From a virus: 64,000 nucleotides of DNA. A program made the translations under genes and the position numbers. Positions 57,122 through 63,859 of the stretch are shown piece after piece (the stretch's first letter is position 1; every line of letters begins with the position of its first letter). The notes beneath the pieces are model-generated. The model made no database searches, was not told the origin of the DNA, and worked only from the letters and a program-made list of their open reading frames with translations. Where the stretch lies: the IMG/VR virus record IMGVR_UViG_3300005436_000501, positions 62,001-126,000 of that record, one strand, 5' to 3'.

Positions 57122-57327
57122 CGGGCCACCGCCGCCAGGACCGTGTCGGCGGGCAGGCCGCGGAACTCGGCGACCAGGTTGCGCAGGTCCGCCAACTCGA
57201 GCGGCGTGAGGGCGTTCAGGAGCCTCACGGCGCGGGTCACGGACGTCGCGCGCTCGGTGAACGCGGCCACGGTGGCGGCGGTCGGCGGGTCCGCGAGGAT
57301 CGGGGCGGGCAGCGTCGCCGTGCTCAT
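57118..57327 (-). CDS. Small helical protein
   Basis: 69 residues (TAATVAAFTERATSVTRAVR, LLNALTPLELADLRNLVAEF). Helical, four-base overlaps at both ends. Unknown. Confidence 0.5.
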   Translation of the reverse strand: MSTATLPAPILADPPTAATVAAFTERATSVTRAVRLLNALTPLELADLRNLVAEFRGLPADTVLAAVAR

Positions 57328-57542
57328 CGGGCACCTGCCGCGGCGAACTCGAGCAGGCTGCGGACCTGGCGGCGGGTCGGGCGGGCGCCGGAGCGGCGCA
57401 GGGCGTTGCGCAGCCGGGCGAGGTCGGCCTCGCCGTAGCCGCCGACCGCTGCAGTCGCGATCGCGTGCTGGACGCGCTCCAGGGGGCGCGCGGCGGGCTT
57501 GTCGGCGGGGCTGTCGCTGAGGGGTTGTACGGTGGTGGTCAC
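57324..57542 (-). CDS. Small helical protein, head of a sub-operon
   Basis: 72 residues from GTG at 57542, ten bases after GGAGG. PLERVQHAIATAAVGGYGEA, DLARLRNALRRSGARPTRRQ. It opens the run of overlapping genes leading left to 53909. Confidence 0.55.
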   Translation of the reverse strand: MTTTVQPLSDSPADKPAARPLERVQHAIATAAVGGYGEADLARLRNALRRSGARPTRRQVRSLLEFAAAGAR

Positions 57543-57627
57543 GATCCTGATCCCTCCAAGGTCCGGATCCGGCCCCGTCGCTGCTTGCATCAGTGGCGGG
57601 GCCGCCTGCTATTCGGGGTGGTGCTGC

Positions 57628-57660
57628 GTGGCCGCCCCGGACTCGAACCGGGAAGTGTGC
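57628..57660 (-). other. tRNA 3'-end-like fragment (T-arm), possible att-related sequence
   Basis: On the minus strand CCCGG-TTCGAGT-CCGGG is a complete T-arm with a seven-base loop, followed by GCGGCCA where an acceptor 3' strand would be. No matching TGGCCGC 5' strand or anticodon arm lies upstream, so it is not an intact tRNA. Elements that integrate at tRNA genes carry just such a 3' fragment in attP. Confidence 0.35.
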
Positions 57661-57676
57661 CGCTCGGCCTGATCGG

Positions 57677-57862
57677 TCAGTCGGCGTCGCGGCGGAACTC
57701 GGGGCGCCAGCCCTGCTCGAGCGCCTGGCCGGGGGTGGTGTCGACCGGGGTGCGGTGCCCGCCGCGGTCCACGTGGGTGACCGTGGTGGCGTCGGGGGTC
57801 TCGGTGACGGTGAGGATCTCCCCGCGGCGCTGCGGGTGGGAGTGGGTGGTGATGCGGGTCAC
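57677..57862 (-). CDS. Small protein of the leftward operon
   Basis: 61 residues from GTG at 57862 with GGAG upstream (HPQRRGEILTVTETPDATTV, HVDRGGHRTPVDTTPGQALE). Strand-rich. Flanked by the tRNA-like fragment downstream and a 13-bp hairpin upstream. Confidence 0.55.
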   Translation of the reverse strand: MTRITTHSHPQRRGEILTVTETPDATTVTHVDRGGHRTPVDTTPGQALEQGWRPEFRRDAD

Positions 57863-57905
57863 GGGGTGCTCCTTCGTTCGTCGTCGGCTGGTTCGGGGGT
57901 GGCGC

Positions 57906-57941
57906 CCCGCCCGGGGGCCCTGGATTTAGCCCCCGGGCGGG
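57906..57941 (-). terminator. 13-bp perfect hairpin
   Basis: CCCGCCCGGGGGC (57906-57918), ten-base loop, GCCCCCGGGCGGG (57929-57941), between two leftward genes. Probably a terminator or mRNA-stability hairpin separating the 58.0-58.8 kb genes from the small-gene operon. Confidence 0.6.
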
Positions 57942-58010
57942 TGGTGCTGTCGACTGGTGTTGGCGCATCGGTCGGGTGCCGCGGCGCCGCCTATCCGGCG
58001 CCGGGACGAC

Positions 58011-58259
58011 TTATGCGGCCTGGTCGGCCGTGGTGGTGGGGCGGGTGGGGCGGTTGCCGAGGACCCAGTCCAGGTAGTCGGCGCCGAGGATCACGTCCAG
58101 GTCCGCGTCGGTCACGGTGCGGCGGGCGATCGGGCCGTTGCCAGCCAGCGCGTCCCGCAGTGCGTCCGAGCCCTCGGCCTGGTAGCGGCGGGTGACGTCG
58201 CTGGGGATGTCGCCGGGGTCCGCGGGCGGCGGCAGGACGGGGGCGTCTACGGTGGTCAT
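58011..58259 (-). CDS. Small protein
   Basis: 82 residues from ATG at 58259 (PADPGDIPSDVTRRYQAEGS, DALRDALAGNGPIARRTVTD, ILGADYLDWVLGNRPTRPT). Acidic helical. ATGA overlap with the upstream gene. Unknown. Confidence 0.55.
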   Translation of the reverse strand: MTTVDAPVLPPPADPGDIPSDVTRRYQAEGSDALRDALAGNGPIARRTVTDADLDVILGADYLDWVLGNRPTRPTTTADQAA

Positions 58260-58543
58260 CGCTCGCAACCGCCCGCGTCCACGGTCTTCTGCGCGACATC
58301 CTGCGCGGTCTCGCACGGTCCGTCGTGGCCGAGGTCGTAGCAGCACCGCTCACCGTTGACGTCGGTCGGGCACTGCGGGTTGTCCGGCTCGTCCTCGGTG
58401 CAGATCTCGCGGAGCCGGGCCATGAACTGTGCGGCGCCGCGGACCTGGGCGCGCTTGGGGCGGTTCGGGCGGTTCGGGTCGTTCTGGCGGGCCATCGCGG
58501 ACTGGTAGGCCATCGGGTCCGACTGGGGGTTGGTCGCGGGCAT
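58256..58543 (-). CDS. Small Cys protein
   Basis: 95 residues from ATG at 58543 (GGAG six bases before). REICTEDEPDNPQCPTDVNG and RCCYDLGHDGPCETAQDVA suggest a zinc-binding or disulphide fold. Unknown. Confidence 0.55.
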   Translation of the reverse strand: MPATNPQSDPMAYQSAMARQNDPNRPNRPKRAQVRGAAQFMARLREICTEDEPDNPQCPTDVNGERCCYDLGHDGPCETAQDVAQKTVDAGGCER

Positions 58544-58552
58544 CACGGGCTC

Positions 58553-58774
58553 CTAAGCGGCGGCGGGGACGGGGGCGGGCTCGGTCAGGGTGCCGGCCTC
58601 GACTGCGGCCAGGTAGCGCTCGCACTCCGACTCGCGGATGTGGTACTTGCCGCCCGCGACGTGCTGCATCCCCTTGATCCGGCCGGTGCGGATCAGGTCG
58701 CGCACACCGCTTGGACTCTTGCCGAGCACGGGCGCTGCTTCGGTGACGGAGAGCCACCTGTCCGTGTTGGGCAC
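58553..58774 (-). CDS. Excisionase/MerR-type HTH protein (Xis-like)
   Basis: 73 residues from GTG at 58774, five bases after AGGAGGG; a longer ATG start would bypass that site. DRWLSVTEAAPVLGKSPSGV is the HTH, followed by RDLIRTGRIKGMQHVAGGKY and IRESECERYL, the standard phage/AICE excisionase pattern. It is the first gene behind a well-formed promoter with an operator in the spacer. It may direct excision or activate the downstream small genes. Confidence 0.8.
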   Translation of the reverse strand: MPNTDRWLSVTEAAPVLGKSPSGVRDLIRTGRIKGMQHVAGGKYHIRESECERYLAAVEAGTLTEPAPVPAAA

Positions 58775-58818
58775 TGTCGCCCTCCTTCGGTTCTGTTGGG
58801 ACTGTTCGGATTGCTTCA

Positions 58819-58847
58819 ACACTACCGCTCTATCATAGAGTCGTCAA
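58819..58847 (-). promoter_or_regulatory. Promoter of the Xis-like operon with a dyad in the spacer
   Basis: On the minus strand TTGACG (58842-58847) and TAGTGT (58819-58824) are 17 bases apart. The spacer contains the perfect dyad CTCTAT-C-ATAGAG at 58828-58840. Its CTAT/ATAG core resembles the AGCGCTATAGCGCT operator of the adjacent GntR gene. Confidence 0.65.
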
Positions 58848-58875
58848 TGCTGGTAATCTTTGGAGTGCAAGAAAA

Positions 58876-58900
58876 AGCCCCAGGCACCTGGCCTGGGGCT
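58876..58900 (-). terminator. Rho-independent terminator of the GntR gene
   Basis: AGCCCCAGGC, five-base loop, GCCTGGGGCT, followed on the minus strand by TTTTTC. The best-formed intrinsic terminator in the window, 24 bases after the GntR stop. Confidence 0.9.
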
Positions 58901-58923
58901 GTGCAACCTCTACGGGAGGAGGG

Positions 58924-59664
58924 CTACTCGTGGACCGGCAGGTCGTACTCCAGCAGGTAGCGGTCTCCGCCGAACACCATCACCAGCGCCTCGATCGGAA
59001 GCCGTCCGTCCGTGTATGTGACCCGCAGCAGCCGAAGCACGGGGGTGCCGGGCGGCAGCCGCAACTCGCGGGACTCGCTCGCGGTCGGCATACGCGTCTG
59101 CACCCACTCCTTCGCAGGATGGCGGGGAATGTAGCCGAGCCTGCGCAGCGCGGCGAGCGAGCCGCCCTTCAGCCCGCTGGGGGAGTCGAGCTCCGTCCCG
59201 CGTGCGATCTCCACCGGGAAGTACGAGTCGACCAGCTCGATCGGCTTGCCCTTCTCGACCATCAGCCGACTGCGGCGTACCACGCGCACGCCCTCGTCCA
59301 GCCCCAGCTTCTCGGCGACGTCGCTTGGGGGCACCACCTCGGAGATGCCGAGCAGGCGGGAGGGTGCGCGGAATCGGGCGGGCTCGTCCCCCGGTGGGGG
59401 CGACGTGTAGTCGGCCGACCTGCTAACGGTCCGCTCGACGAACCGGACGAACACGCCCTTGCCCTGCTTGGACTCGACGAGGCCGGCGGCCTTCAGCGCG
59501 CGCACCGCGGCCTGGGCGGTGGAGTTCGAGGTGTCGTACTGCTCGATCAGGGCGCTCACGGACGGGAGCGCCTCGCCGGGCTGGATCTCGCCGTTCTCGA
59601 TCCGTGCACGCAGGTCGTTGGCGATCTGGACGTAGGCCGGAGTCTCGCCCCCGAGCTCGGACAT
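58924..59664 (-). CDS. GntR-family (HutC-type) repressor
   Basis: 246 residues. The N-terminal winged HTH is typical GntR (YVQIANDLRARIENGEIQPG, LPSVSALIEQYDTSNSTAQA, GLVESKQGKGVFVR). The C-terminal ~160 residues are a UTRA/HutC effector domain (VPPSDVAEKLGLDEGVRVVR, PIELVDSYFPVEIARGTEL, LRLLRVTYTDGRLPIEALV). HutC-type regulators of Streptomyces plasmids and AICEs (KorA/KorSA, TraR) repress replication and transfer genes. It stands between the Xis-like operon and the divergent primase operon, has its own terminator, and its promoter region holds a palindromic operator, so autoregulation is likely. Confidence 0.92.
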   Translation of the reverse strand: MSELGGETPAYVQIANDLRARIENGEIQPGEALPSVSALIEQYDTSNSTAQAAVRALKAAGLVESKQGKGVFVRFVERTVSRSADYTSPPPGDEPARFRAPSRLLGISEVVPPSDVAEKLGLDEGVRVVRRSRLMVEKGKPIELVDSYFPVEIARGTELDSPSGLKGGSLAALRRLGYIPRHPAKEWVQTRMPTASESRELRLPPGTPVLRLLRVTYTDGRLPIEALVMVFGGDRYLLEYDLPVHE

Positions 59665-59709
59665 GACGGCGCTCGCCTTCTTTCGTCACCATGCTGGCAT
59701 AGCGCCATT

Positions 59710-59749
59710 AGCGCTATAGCGCTCTACGCTACACCGGATGTTGCATCAA
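59710..59749 (-). promoter_or_regulatory. GntR promoter with AGCGCTATAGCGCT operator
   Basis: AGCGCTATAGCGCT at 59710-59723 is a perfect 14-bp palindrome; a third AGCGC lies at 59701-59705. On the minus strand a TTGATG -35 (59744-59749) and TAGAGC -10 (59721-59726) are 17 bases apart and the palindrome covers the -10 and start, as for an autorepressor. Confidence 0.6.
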
Positions 59750-59758
59750 GTGATCGTT

Positions 59759-59769
59759 GTGAAATTCAC
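59759..59769. promoter_or_regulatory. GTGAAATTCAC operator before the primase operon
   Basis: An 11-bp palindrome 47 bases upstream of the primase ATG. The same GTGAANTTCACG...GGGCG context occurs at 46059, suggesting a shared repressor of replication and transfer genes. Confidence 0.55.
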
Positions 59770-59816
59770 GAGGGCGCAGGCCCCGGGCGGGTAGCCAAGC
59801 GCGCCGGGGTCGCGCC

Positions 59817-60761
59817 ATGACCACACCCACCCTCGGCGCGCTCGCCCTGGTCTACGCCGAACGCGGCTGGCACGTCTTCCCCGTCACCCCCAACGGCAAA
59901 GCCCCCGCCATCCCCGCCGCACATCCGGCGGGCGACCCGCAGCGCGGCGCCTGCAAGGGCGAGTGCGGGCGGCTCGGCCACGGCCTGTACGACGCCACGC
60001 TCAAACCGGACCAGATCCGCCACTGGTGGGGCTACTGCCCGAACGCCAACATCGGCATCAACGCGGGCGCCTCCGGCCTGGCCGTCCTCGACCTCGACGC
60101 AGGCAAGGACCAGCCCGCCCAAGTGCTGCCCGACCAGGGCGACGAACCTACGCCGCAGGGCGTTCACACCGGCGCGGACGTGCTCGCGTGGCTGTCCGAA
60201 CGAGTCGGCGCCCGGATCGAGTTCGACACCTACGCGGTACGCACCCCCTCCGGCGGCGAACACCTCTACTACCGGCAGCCGGACCCGCCGATCGGCAGCA
60301 GCGCGGGGCGCCTGGGCTGGGCGATCGACGTGCGCGGCATCGGAGGCTCCATCATCGCCGCCGGGTCCCGCCGCGACGGACGTGAGTACGTGTTCGCGGG
60401 CAACCCGGACCCGGCGCCGCTGCCCGCGTGGATCGCGAGGCTGCTCGCGCCGAAACCCCGCCCGCCGCGCACCGGGACGCCGCCCGACTTCAGCGGCGCG
60501 AACGGCTCGCGCTACCTGGTCGCCGCGCTGCGCGGGGAGATCGACGCCGTGCTCAAGGCCGCGCCGGGCACCCGTAACGACACCCTGAACCGGGCCGCGT
60601 TCAACCTCGGCCAGGTCGCCGCACAGCGCGGACTCCCGCTGGACGCGGTGCGTGCGATGCTGATCGATGCCGGGCACGAGATCGGGCTGGAGGCGCACGA
60701 AGTCGCCGGTACCGTCGATTCCGGCCTGCGCGCCGGCCAAGCACAGCCGAGGCGCACATGA
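59817..60761 (+). CDS. Bifunctional DNA primase/polymerase (Prim-Pol)
   Basis: 314 residues. Prim-Pol motifs are clear: LALVYAERGWHVFPVTPNGK at the start, CKGECGRLGHGLYDAT with a zinc-like Cys pair, motif I AVLDLDAG (D-x-D), motif II TPSGGEHLYY (catalytic His) and motif III IDVRGIGGSIIAAGS. The C-terminal part (DTLNRAAFNLGQVAAQRGLP) is helical. It makes primers and can copy DNA, as in replication initiators of Streptomyces AICEs and plasmids. It overlaps the helicase gene by four bases and belongs to the same operon. Confidence 0.93.
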   Translation: MTTPTLGALALVYAERGWHVFPVTPNGKAPAIPAAHPAGDPQRGACKGECGRLGHGLYDATLKPDQIRHWWGYCPNANIGINAGASGLAVLDLDAGKDQPAQVLPDQGDEPTPQGVHTGADVLAWLSERVGARIEFDTYAVRTPSGGEHLYYRQPDPPIGSSAGRLGWAIDVRGIGGSIIAAGSRRDGREYVFAGNPDPAPLPAWIARLLAPKPRPPRTGTPPDFSGANGSRYLVAALRGEIDAVLKAAPGTRNDTLNRAAFNLGQVAAQRGLPLDAVRAMLIDAGHEIGLEAHEVAGTVDSGLRAGQAQPRRT

Positions 60762-62137
60762 CCGTCACCGCGGACGACCTGATCGCCGAGCACGCCCCCG
60801 GGCTCCTAGACGCGGCCGAGACGGACAAGGAGCCCGCCAAGCGTCCCGGACTACTGCCCGAGGAGTTCTGGGCGGCCCGCGACGTCTTCGGCCACATCCG
60901 CCGCGCCGCGTACGCCGAGGCCCGCTCCGGCGACGTGCTGTTCTACACGACACTCACCCGGCTCGCCGGAATGCTCGACCACCGCATCAAGATGCGCACG
61001 GGCATCCTCGGCCGGGGATCGATGAACTTCTACACGGCGCTGGTCGGCGCGTCCGGCGCGGGCAAGTCGTCCGGCGCGTCCGGGGCGCGCGAACTGATCC
61101 CTTCGAACAACCCCGAGTTCCGCGACGGGCTACCGCTGGGTTCCGGCGAGGGAGTCGCCGAGGTCTTCATGGGCGTCGTGGACGAGGACACGGGCGAGAT
61201 GCGCAAGGGCGAGCCGGTCACGGCCAAGGTCCGCAAGCAGGTACGACACAACGCGTTCTTCTACGTCGACGAAGGCGAACGGCTGACCCAGCTCAACTCG
61301 CGGCTCGGTACCGTGCTCGCCGAGACGCTGCGCAGCGCCGCGATGGGCGACACGCTCGGGCAGACCAACGCGTCCGAGGACCGCACCCGCTATATCGCGC
61401 CGGGCAGCTACAGTCTCGGCCTCGTCATCGCCTACCAGCCGACCACGGTCACCGCGCTGCTCGCCGATGGGCACACCGGCAGCCCGCAGCGGTTCTTCTG
61501 GACATGGGCCGAGGACCCATCCATCCCGTTCGACGCGCCGGAGCACCCCGGACCGCTGGCCCTGGACCCGTGCGTGGAGAACGCGCAGCGCAACCTCGAC
61601 ATCAGGTTCCCCGCGAGCGTCCAGGAGCTGATCCGCCGGGAACGCGTCCTACGGGGCCAGGGAAAGATCGAGGTCGCCGAACTGGACGGCCACCACCGGT
61701 TCATGACCGCGAAGATGGCCGCGCTGCTCGCATTGCTCGACGGCCGCTTCGAGGTCGACGAGACGGACTGGGATCTTGCCGAGATGGCGTGGCAGTCCTC
61801 GTGCGCGGTGCGCGATTCCCTCGTACGCCGGGCGAAGCTCGAGTCCGAGGCGGCCCGGGAGCGCGAACAGGATCAGAAGGTGCTGCTCGCGGTGCGCGCC
61901 CACGGCGCCAAGCGCGGAGCCGATCTGCGGCTTGAGCGCATAGCGATCGCGGTGCGGCGCGCGGTGTCGAAGGCGGGGCCGGGCGGGTTGTCGTTCAACG
62001 GCGTGAAGATGGCGATCGCGAGCCGGGACCGGGACGCGCTGGAGGAGTCGATCGACGTCGCCGTCTCGCGGGGCTGGATCTACGAGGACGGCGAGCGGTT
62101 CTGTATCGCGACCGAGTTCGAGAACGCGGACGCGTAG
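60758..62137 (+). CDS. DUF3987-type replicative helicase
   Basis: 459 residues. DUF3987 architecture: LAGMLDHRIKMRTGILGRGS, Walker A TALVGASGAGKSSGA at about 94-108, HNAFFYVDEGERLTQLNSRL (Walker B), and ALRSAAMGDTLGQTNASEDR-type sensor region. The C-terminal part contains a winged-helix-like segment (GGLSFNGVKMAIASRDRDAL). It pairs with Prim-Pol in many mobile elements, forming a self-contained primase-helicase. The stop is followed by the TATGGAC repeat array. Confidence 0.85.
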   Translation: MTVTADDLIAEHAPGLLDAAETDKEPAKRPGLLPEEFWAARDVFGHIRRAAYAEARSGDVLFYTTLTRLAGMLDHRIKMRTGILGRGSMNFYTALVGASGAGKSSGASGARELIPSNNPEFRDGLPLGSGEGVAEVFMGVVDEDTGEMRKGEPVTAKVRKQVRHNAFFYVDEGERLTQLNSRLGTVLAETLRSAAMGDTLGQTNASEDRTRYIAPGSYSLGLVIAYQPTTVTALLADGHTGSPQRFFWTWAEDPSIPFDAPEHPGPLALDPCVENAQRNLDIRFPASVQELIRRERVLRGQGKIEVAELDGHHRFMTAKMAALLALLDGRFEVDETDWDLAEMAWQSSCAVRDSLVRRAKLESEAAREREQDQKVLLAVRAHGAKRGADLRLERIAIAVRRAVSKAGPGGLSFNGVKMAIASRDRDALEESIDVAVSRGWIYEDGERFCIATEFENADA

Positions 62138-62144
62138 TTGATCT

Positions 62145-62331
62145 TATGGACATCGGAGGCGGTATGGACGCTATGGACATATGGACGCGCGTCCATACCC
62201 CCCCTCGCGCGCAGAATTCAGCGCCTCTAGAACTACCAGATACAACAACAAAAAGGACATCTTGTCTTTTCGTGCGCGCGCACGACACGACCCCTATGGA
62301 CACATGTCCATATGTCCATAGCGCGTCCATA
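62145..62331. repeat. Nine-copy TATGGAC/GTCCATA iteron-like array, low GC
   Basis: TATGGAC at 62145, 62163, 62172, 62180 and 62295; GTCCATA at 62191, 62306, 62314 and 62325. TATGGACGC|GCGTCCATA (62180-62197) is an 18-bp perfect palindrome and TATGGACACATGTCCATA (62295-62312) is another inverted pair. Between the two clusters lies an AT-rich stretch (about 62220-62270). The whole gap 62138-62360 has no credible gene. Layout fits a replication origin or a multi-site operator. Confidence 0.7.
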
Positions 62332-62360
62332 GTCCAGAGCATCCGACGAGGAAGCCGATC

Positions 62361-62966
62361 ATGATTGCCGACAGAAGCCTCACGGCCCAGAGCACACCCA
62401 CCGTCACGATCGGCGCCCTAACGGTCGGACAGATCCACTGCCTGCCGGAAAACGACGCGACCTGGGTGCGCACAGGCCCCGGCACAGCGCTCCCGAGCCG
62501 CCTGAACGCCCGATTCGTCGTAGCCGACCCCGCCGTCGACGTCACCATGCGCATCCTCGTGGACGGCAGCGGCAGGCCCGTCGTCGGGAGCCTGACCATC
62601 GACTGCAAACCCGGCGTCAATGTCTCGATCACCCTCATGAGGCGCCTGCCGGTCGACGCGATGATGCGCGAAGCGCTCAACCGGTCCGCCGTGCAGCGAC
62701 CCGAACCGACGCCGGCCGAGGCGCCGAAGTACACACGGTTCAGGCCGGTCGACGAGGACCGGGTCAAGCGCGTCGCGGAGGTCTACCGGCTGGCGCTCGC
62801 CGGCGGCAGCATCGCCCCGACGGAGGTGGTTGCGGCGACGCTCGGCTACTCGAGGGCGACCGCGTCCAGGGATGTGCGGCGCGCCCGGAAGGTCGGCCTG
62901 ATACCGCCCCTCGCGGAACTGCGCCTATGCGGGTCCGAGGCGCCGCGAAAGGAGAAGTCCGCGTGA
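62361..62966 (+). CDS. DUF6214-like protein 1 with HTH
   Basis: 201 residues. The N-terminal ~110 residues form a beta domain (VTIGALTVGQIHCLPENDAT, RILVDGSGRPVVGSLTIDC). The C-terminal ~75 contain DRVKRVAEVYRLALAGGSIA, VAATLGYSRATASRDVRRAR, an HTH of the kind found in Streptomyces DUF6214 proteins. It is the first gene after the repeat array and may bind it. Its stop overlaps its paralogue's GTG by four bases. Confidence 0.7.
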   Translation: MIADRSLTAQSTPTVTIGALTVGQIHCLPENDATWVRTGPGTALPSRLNARFVVADPAVDVTMRILVDGSGRPVVGSLTIDCKPGVNVSITLMRRLPVDAMMREALNRSAVQRPEPTPAEAPKYTRFRPVDEDRVKRVAEVYRLALAGGSIAPTEVVAATLGYSRATASRDVRRARKVGLIPPLAELRLCGSEAPRKEKSA

Positions 62967-63382
62967 GCGCCGATCGCCCGACGAGGCTCGAAGTCGAGAC
63001 CCTGACCGCCGCGCTGGAACGTGGATGGGCTCCGCCGCTGCCCGTCACCGCGCACCTCGACCTCGCCGTGACCGTCCTCGCGTCCATGAGCGGCGAGGAC
63101 CAGCGGCCCGAACCGCAGTACGACCAGGACGGCTACCTGGCCGGATGGCACGGCATCGCGCCCGTGCGCCCGCAGGCACCGAAACGGCGCGACAGCGTGA
63201 CGCGCAAGCACCTCGAAGAGGTTGCCGAGGTCTACCGCCAAGCCGTCGAGGACGGGGCGGCTCCGACGATGGCCGTGGCCACCAGGTTCAATGCCTCGCA
63301 TTCGACGGCAACCCGCTGGGTCGGGATGGCGCGCCACCCGAGAAACCCTGCCGTTTATCCTCGACGTACCTTGACACGATAA
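62963..63382 (+). CDS. DUF6214-like protein 2 with HTH
   Basis: 139 residues from GTG at 62963. The C-terminal region (KHLEEVAEVYRQAVEDGAAP, VATRFNASHSTATRWVGMAR) is paralogous to that of the preceding gene. The N-terminal part (LTAALERGWAPPLPVTAHLD, DQDGYLAGWHGIAPVRPQA) is shorter. The two probably arose by duplication and bind related DNA sites. Confidence 0.7.
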   Translation: MSADRPTRLEVETLTAALERGWAPPLPVTAHLDLAVTVLASMSGEDQRPEPQYDQDGYLAGWHGIAPVRPQAPKRRDSVTRKHLEEVAEVYRQAVEDGAAPTMAVATRFNASHSTATRWVGMARHPRNPAVYPRRTLTR

Positions 63383-63399
63383 ACTCTGGGGTATATGTT
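63353..63399 (+). promoter_or_regulatory. Strong promoter with GTTTATC/GATAAAC dyad
   Basis: TTGACA (63371-63376), 17-base spacer, TATGTT (63394-63399). GTTTATC (63353-63359) and GATAAAC (63378-63384) form a perfect 7-bp inverted pair around the -35 box, overlapping the stop of the gene before. It drives the genes leaving the right edge. Confidence 0.75.
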
Positions 63400-63438
63400 G
63401 GGGGTGTCGGCAGGGAGAACGACCCGAGGGAGACCGCA

Positions 63439-63849
63439 ATGACCGCCACCGCCACAATCGAGCAGACCGCCGGACAGACCTTCACCGCCCACATGCTCAA
63501 GAACCTCGGCATCGGCTCCCGGACCCGCCTGCGCCAGTCGCTGCGCGAGGACATCCTCGACGCCGTCGTCAACGCCGCCACCATCCCCGGCTACTACAGC
63601 GAGACCCGCGCCGCCGCCTTCAGCCCCGCCTACGCCGTCGTCAACGGCTACCGCGCCAACTCCGGCGGCAGCAGGATCGACGCGATCGTCGGCTGGTACT
63701 TCCGCGAAGGACTCTCCGCCTACCAGTTCGTGAAGATGCTCGGCCGCATGGTCGACGCGGGCGTCACCACCAGCTACCAGGCCGAGCAGTTCTTCAGCGG
63801 CCTGCGCGACGAGGCCAACGCCGCCTACGCCGCCCGCTACGCCCGCTGA
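63439..63849 (+). CDS. Unknown protein of the right-edge operon
   Basis: 136 residues (GAGGGAG site). A helical protein: TFTAHMLKNLGIGSRTRLRQ, LREDILDAVVNAATIPGYYS, VGWYFREGLSAYQFVKMLGR. Repeated short helices and conserved aromatic residues; no family recognised. Located behind a strong promoter, so probably expressed early or constitutively. Confidence 0.6.
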   Translation: MTATATIEQTAGQTFTAHMLKNLGIGSRTRLRQSLREDILDAVVNAATIPGYYSETRAAAFSPAYAVVNGYRANSGGSRIDAIVGWYFREGLSAYQFVKMLGRMVDAGVTTSYQAEQFFSGLRDEANAAYAARYAR

Positions 63850-63859
63850 GGGGACCGAG

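Noticed and set aside
57620-57700. Intact tRNA on the minus strand
   Set aside because: Only a T-arm and 3' acceptor-like strand are present; no pairing 5' acceptor, D-arm or anticodon arm.
62145-62331. CRISPR array
   Set aside because: Repeats are 7 bases, in both orientations and irregularly spaced; no cas genes are present anywhere in the window.
62146-62364. Possible 72-residue plus-strand protein in the TATGGAC array
   Set aside because: Met-Asp repeats come from the DNA repeat itself, there is no ribosome-binding site and the region is AT-rich intergenic.
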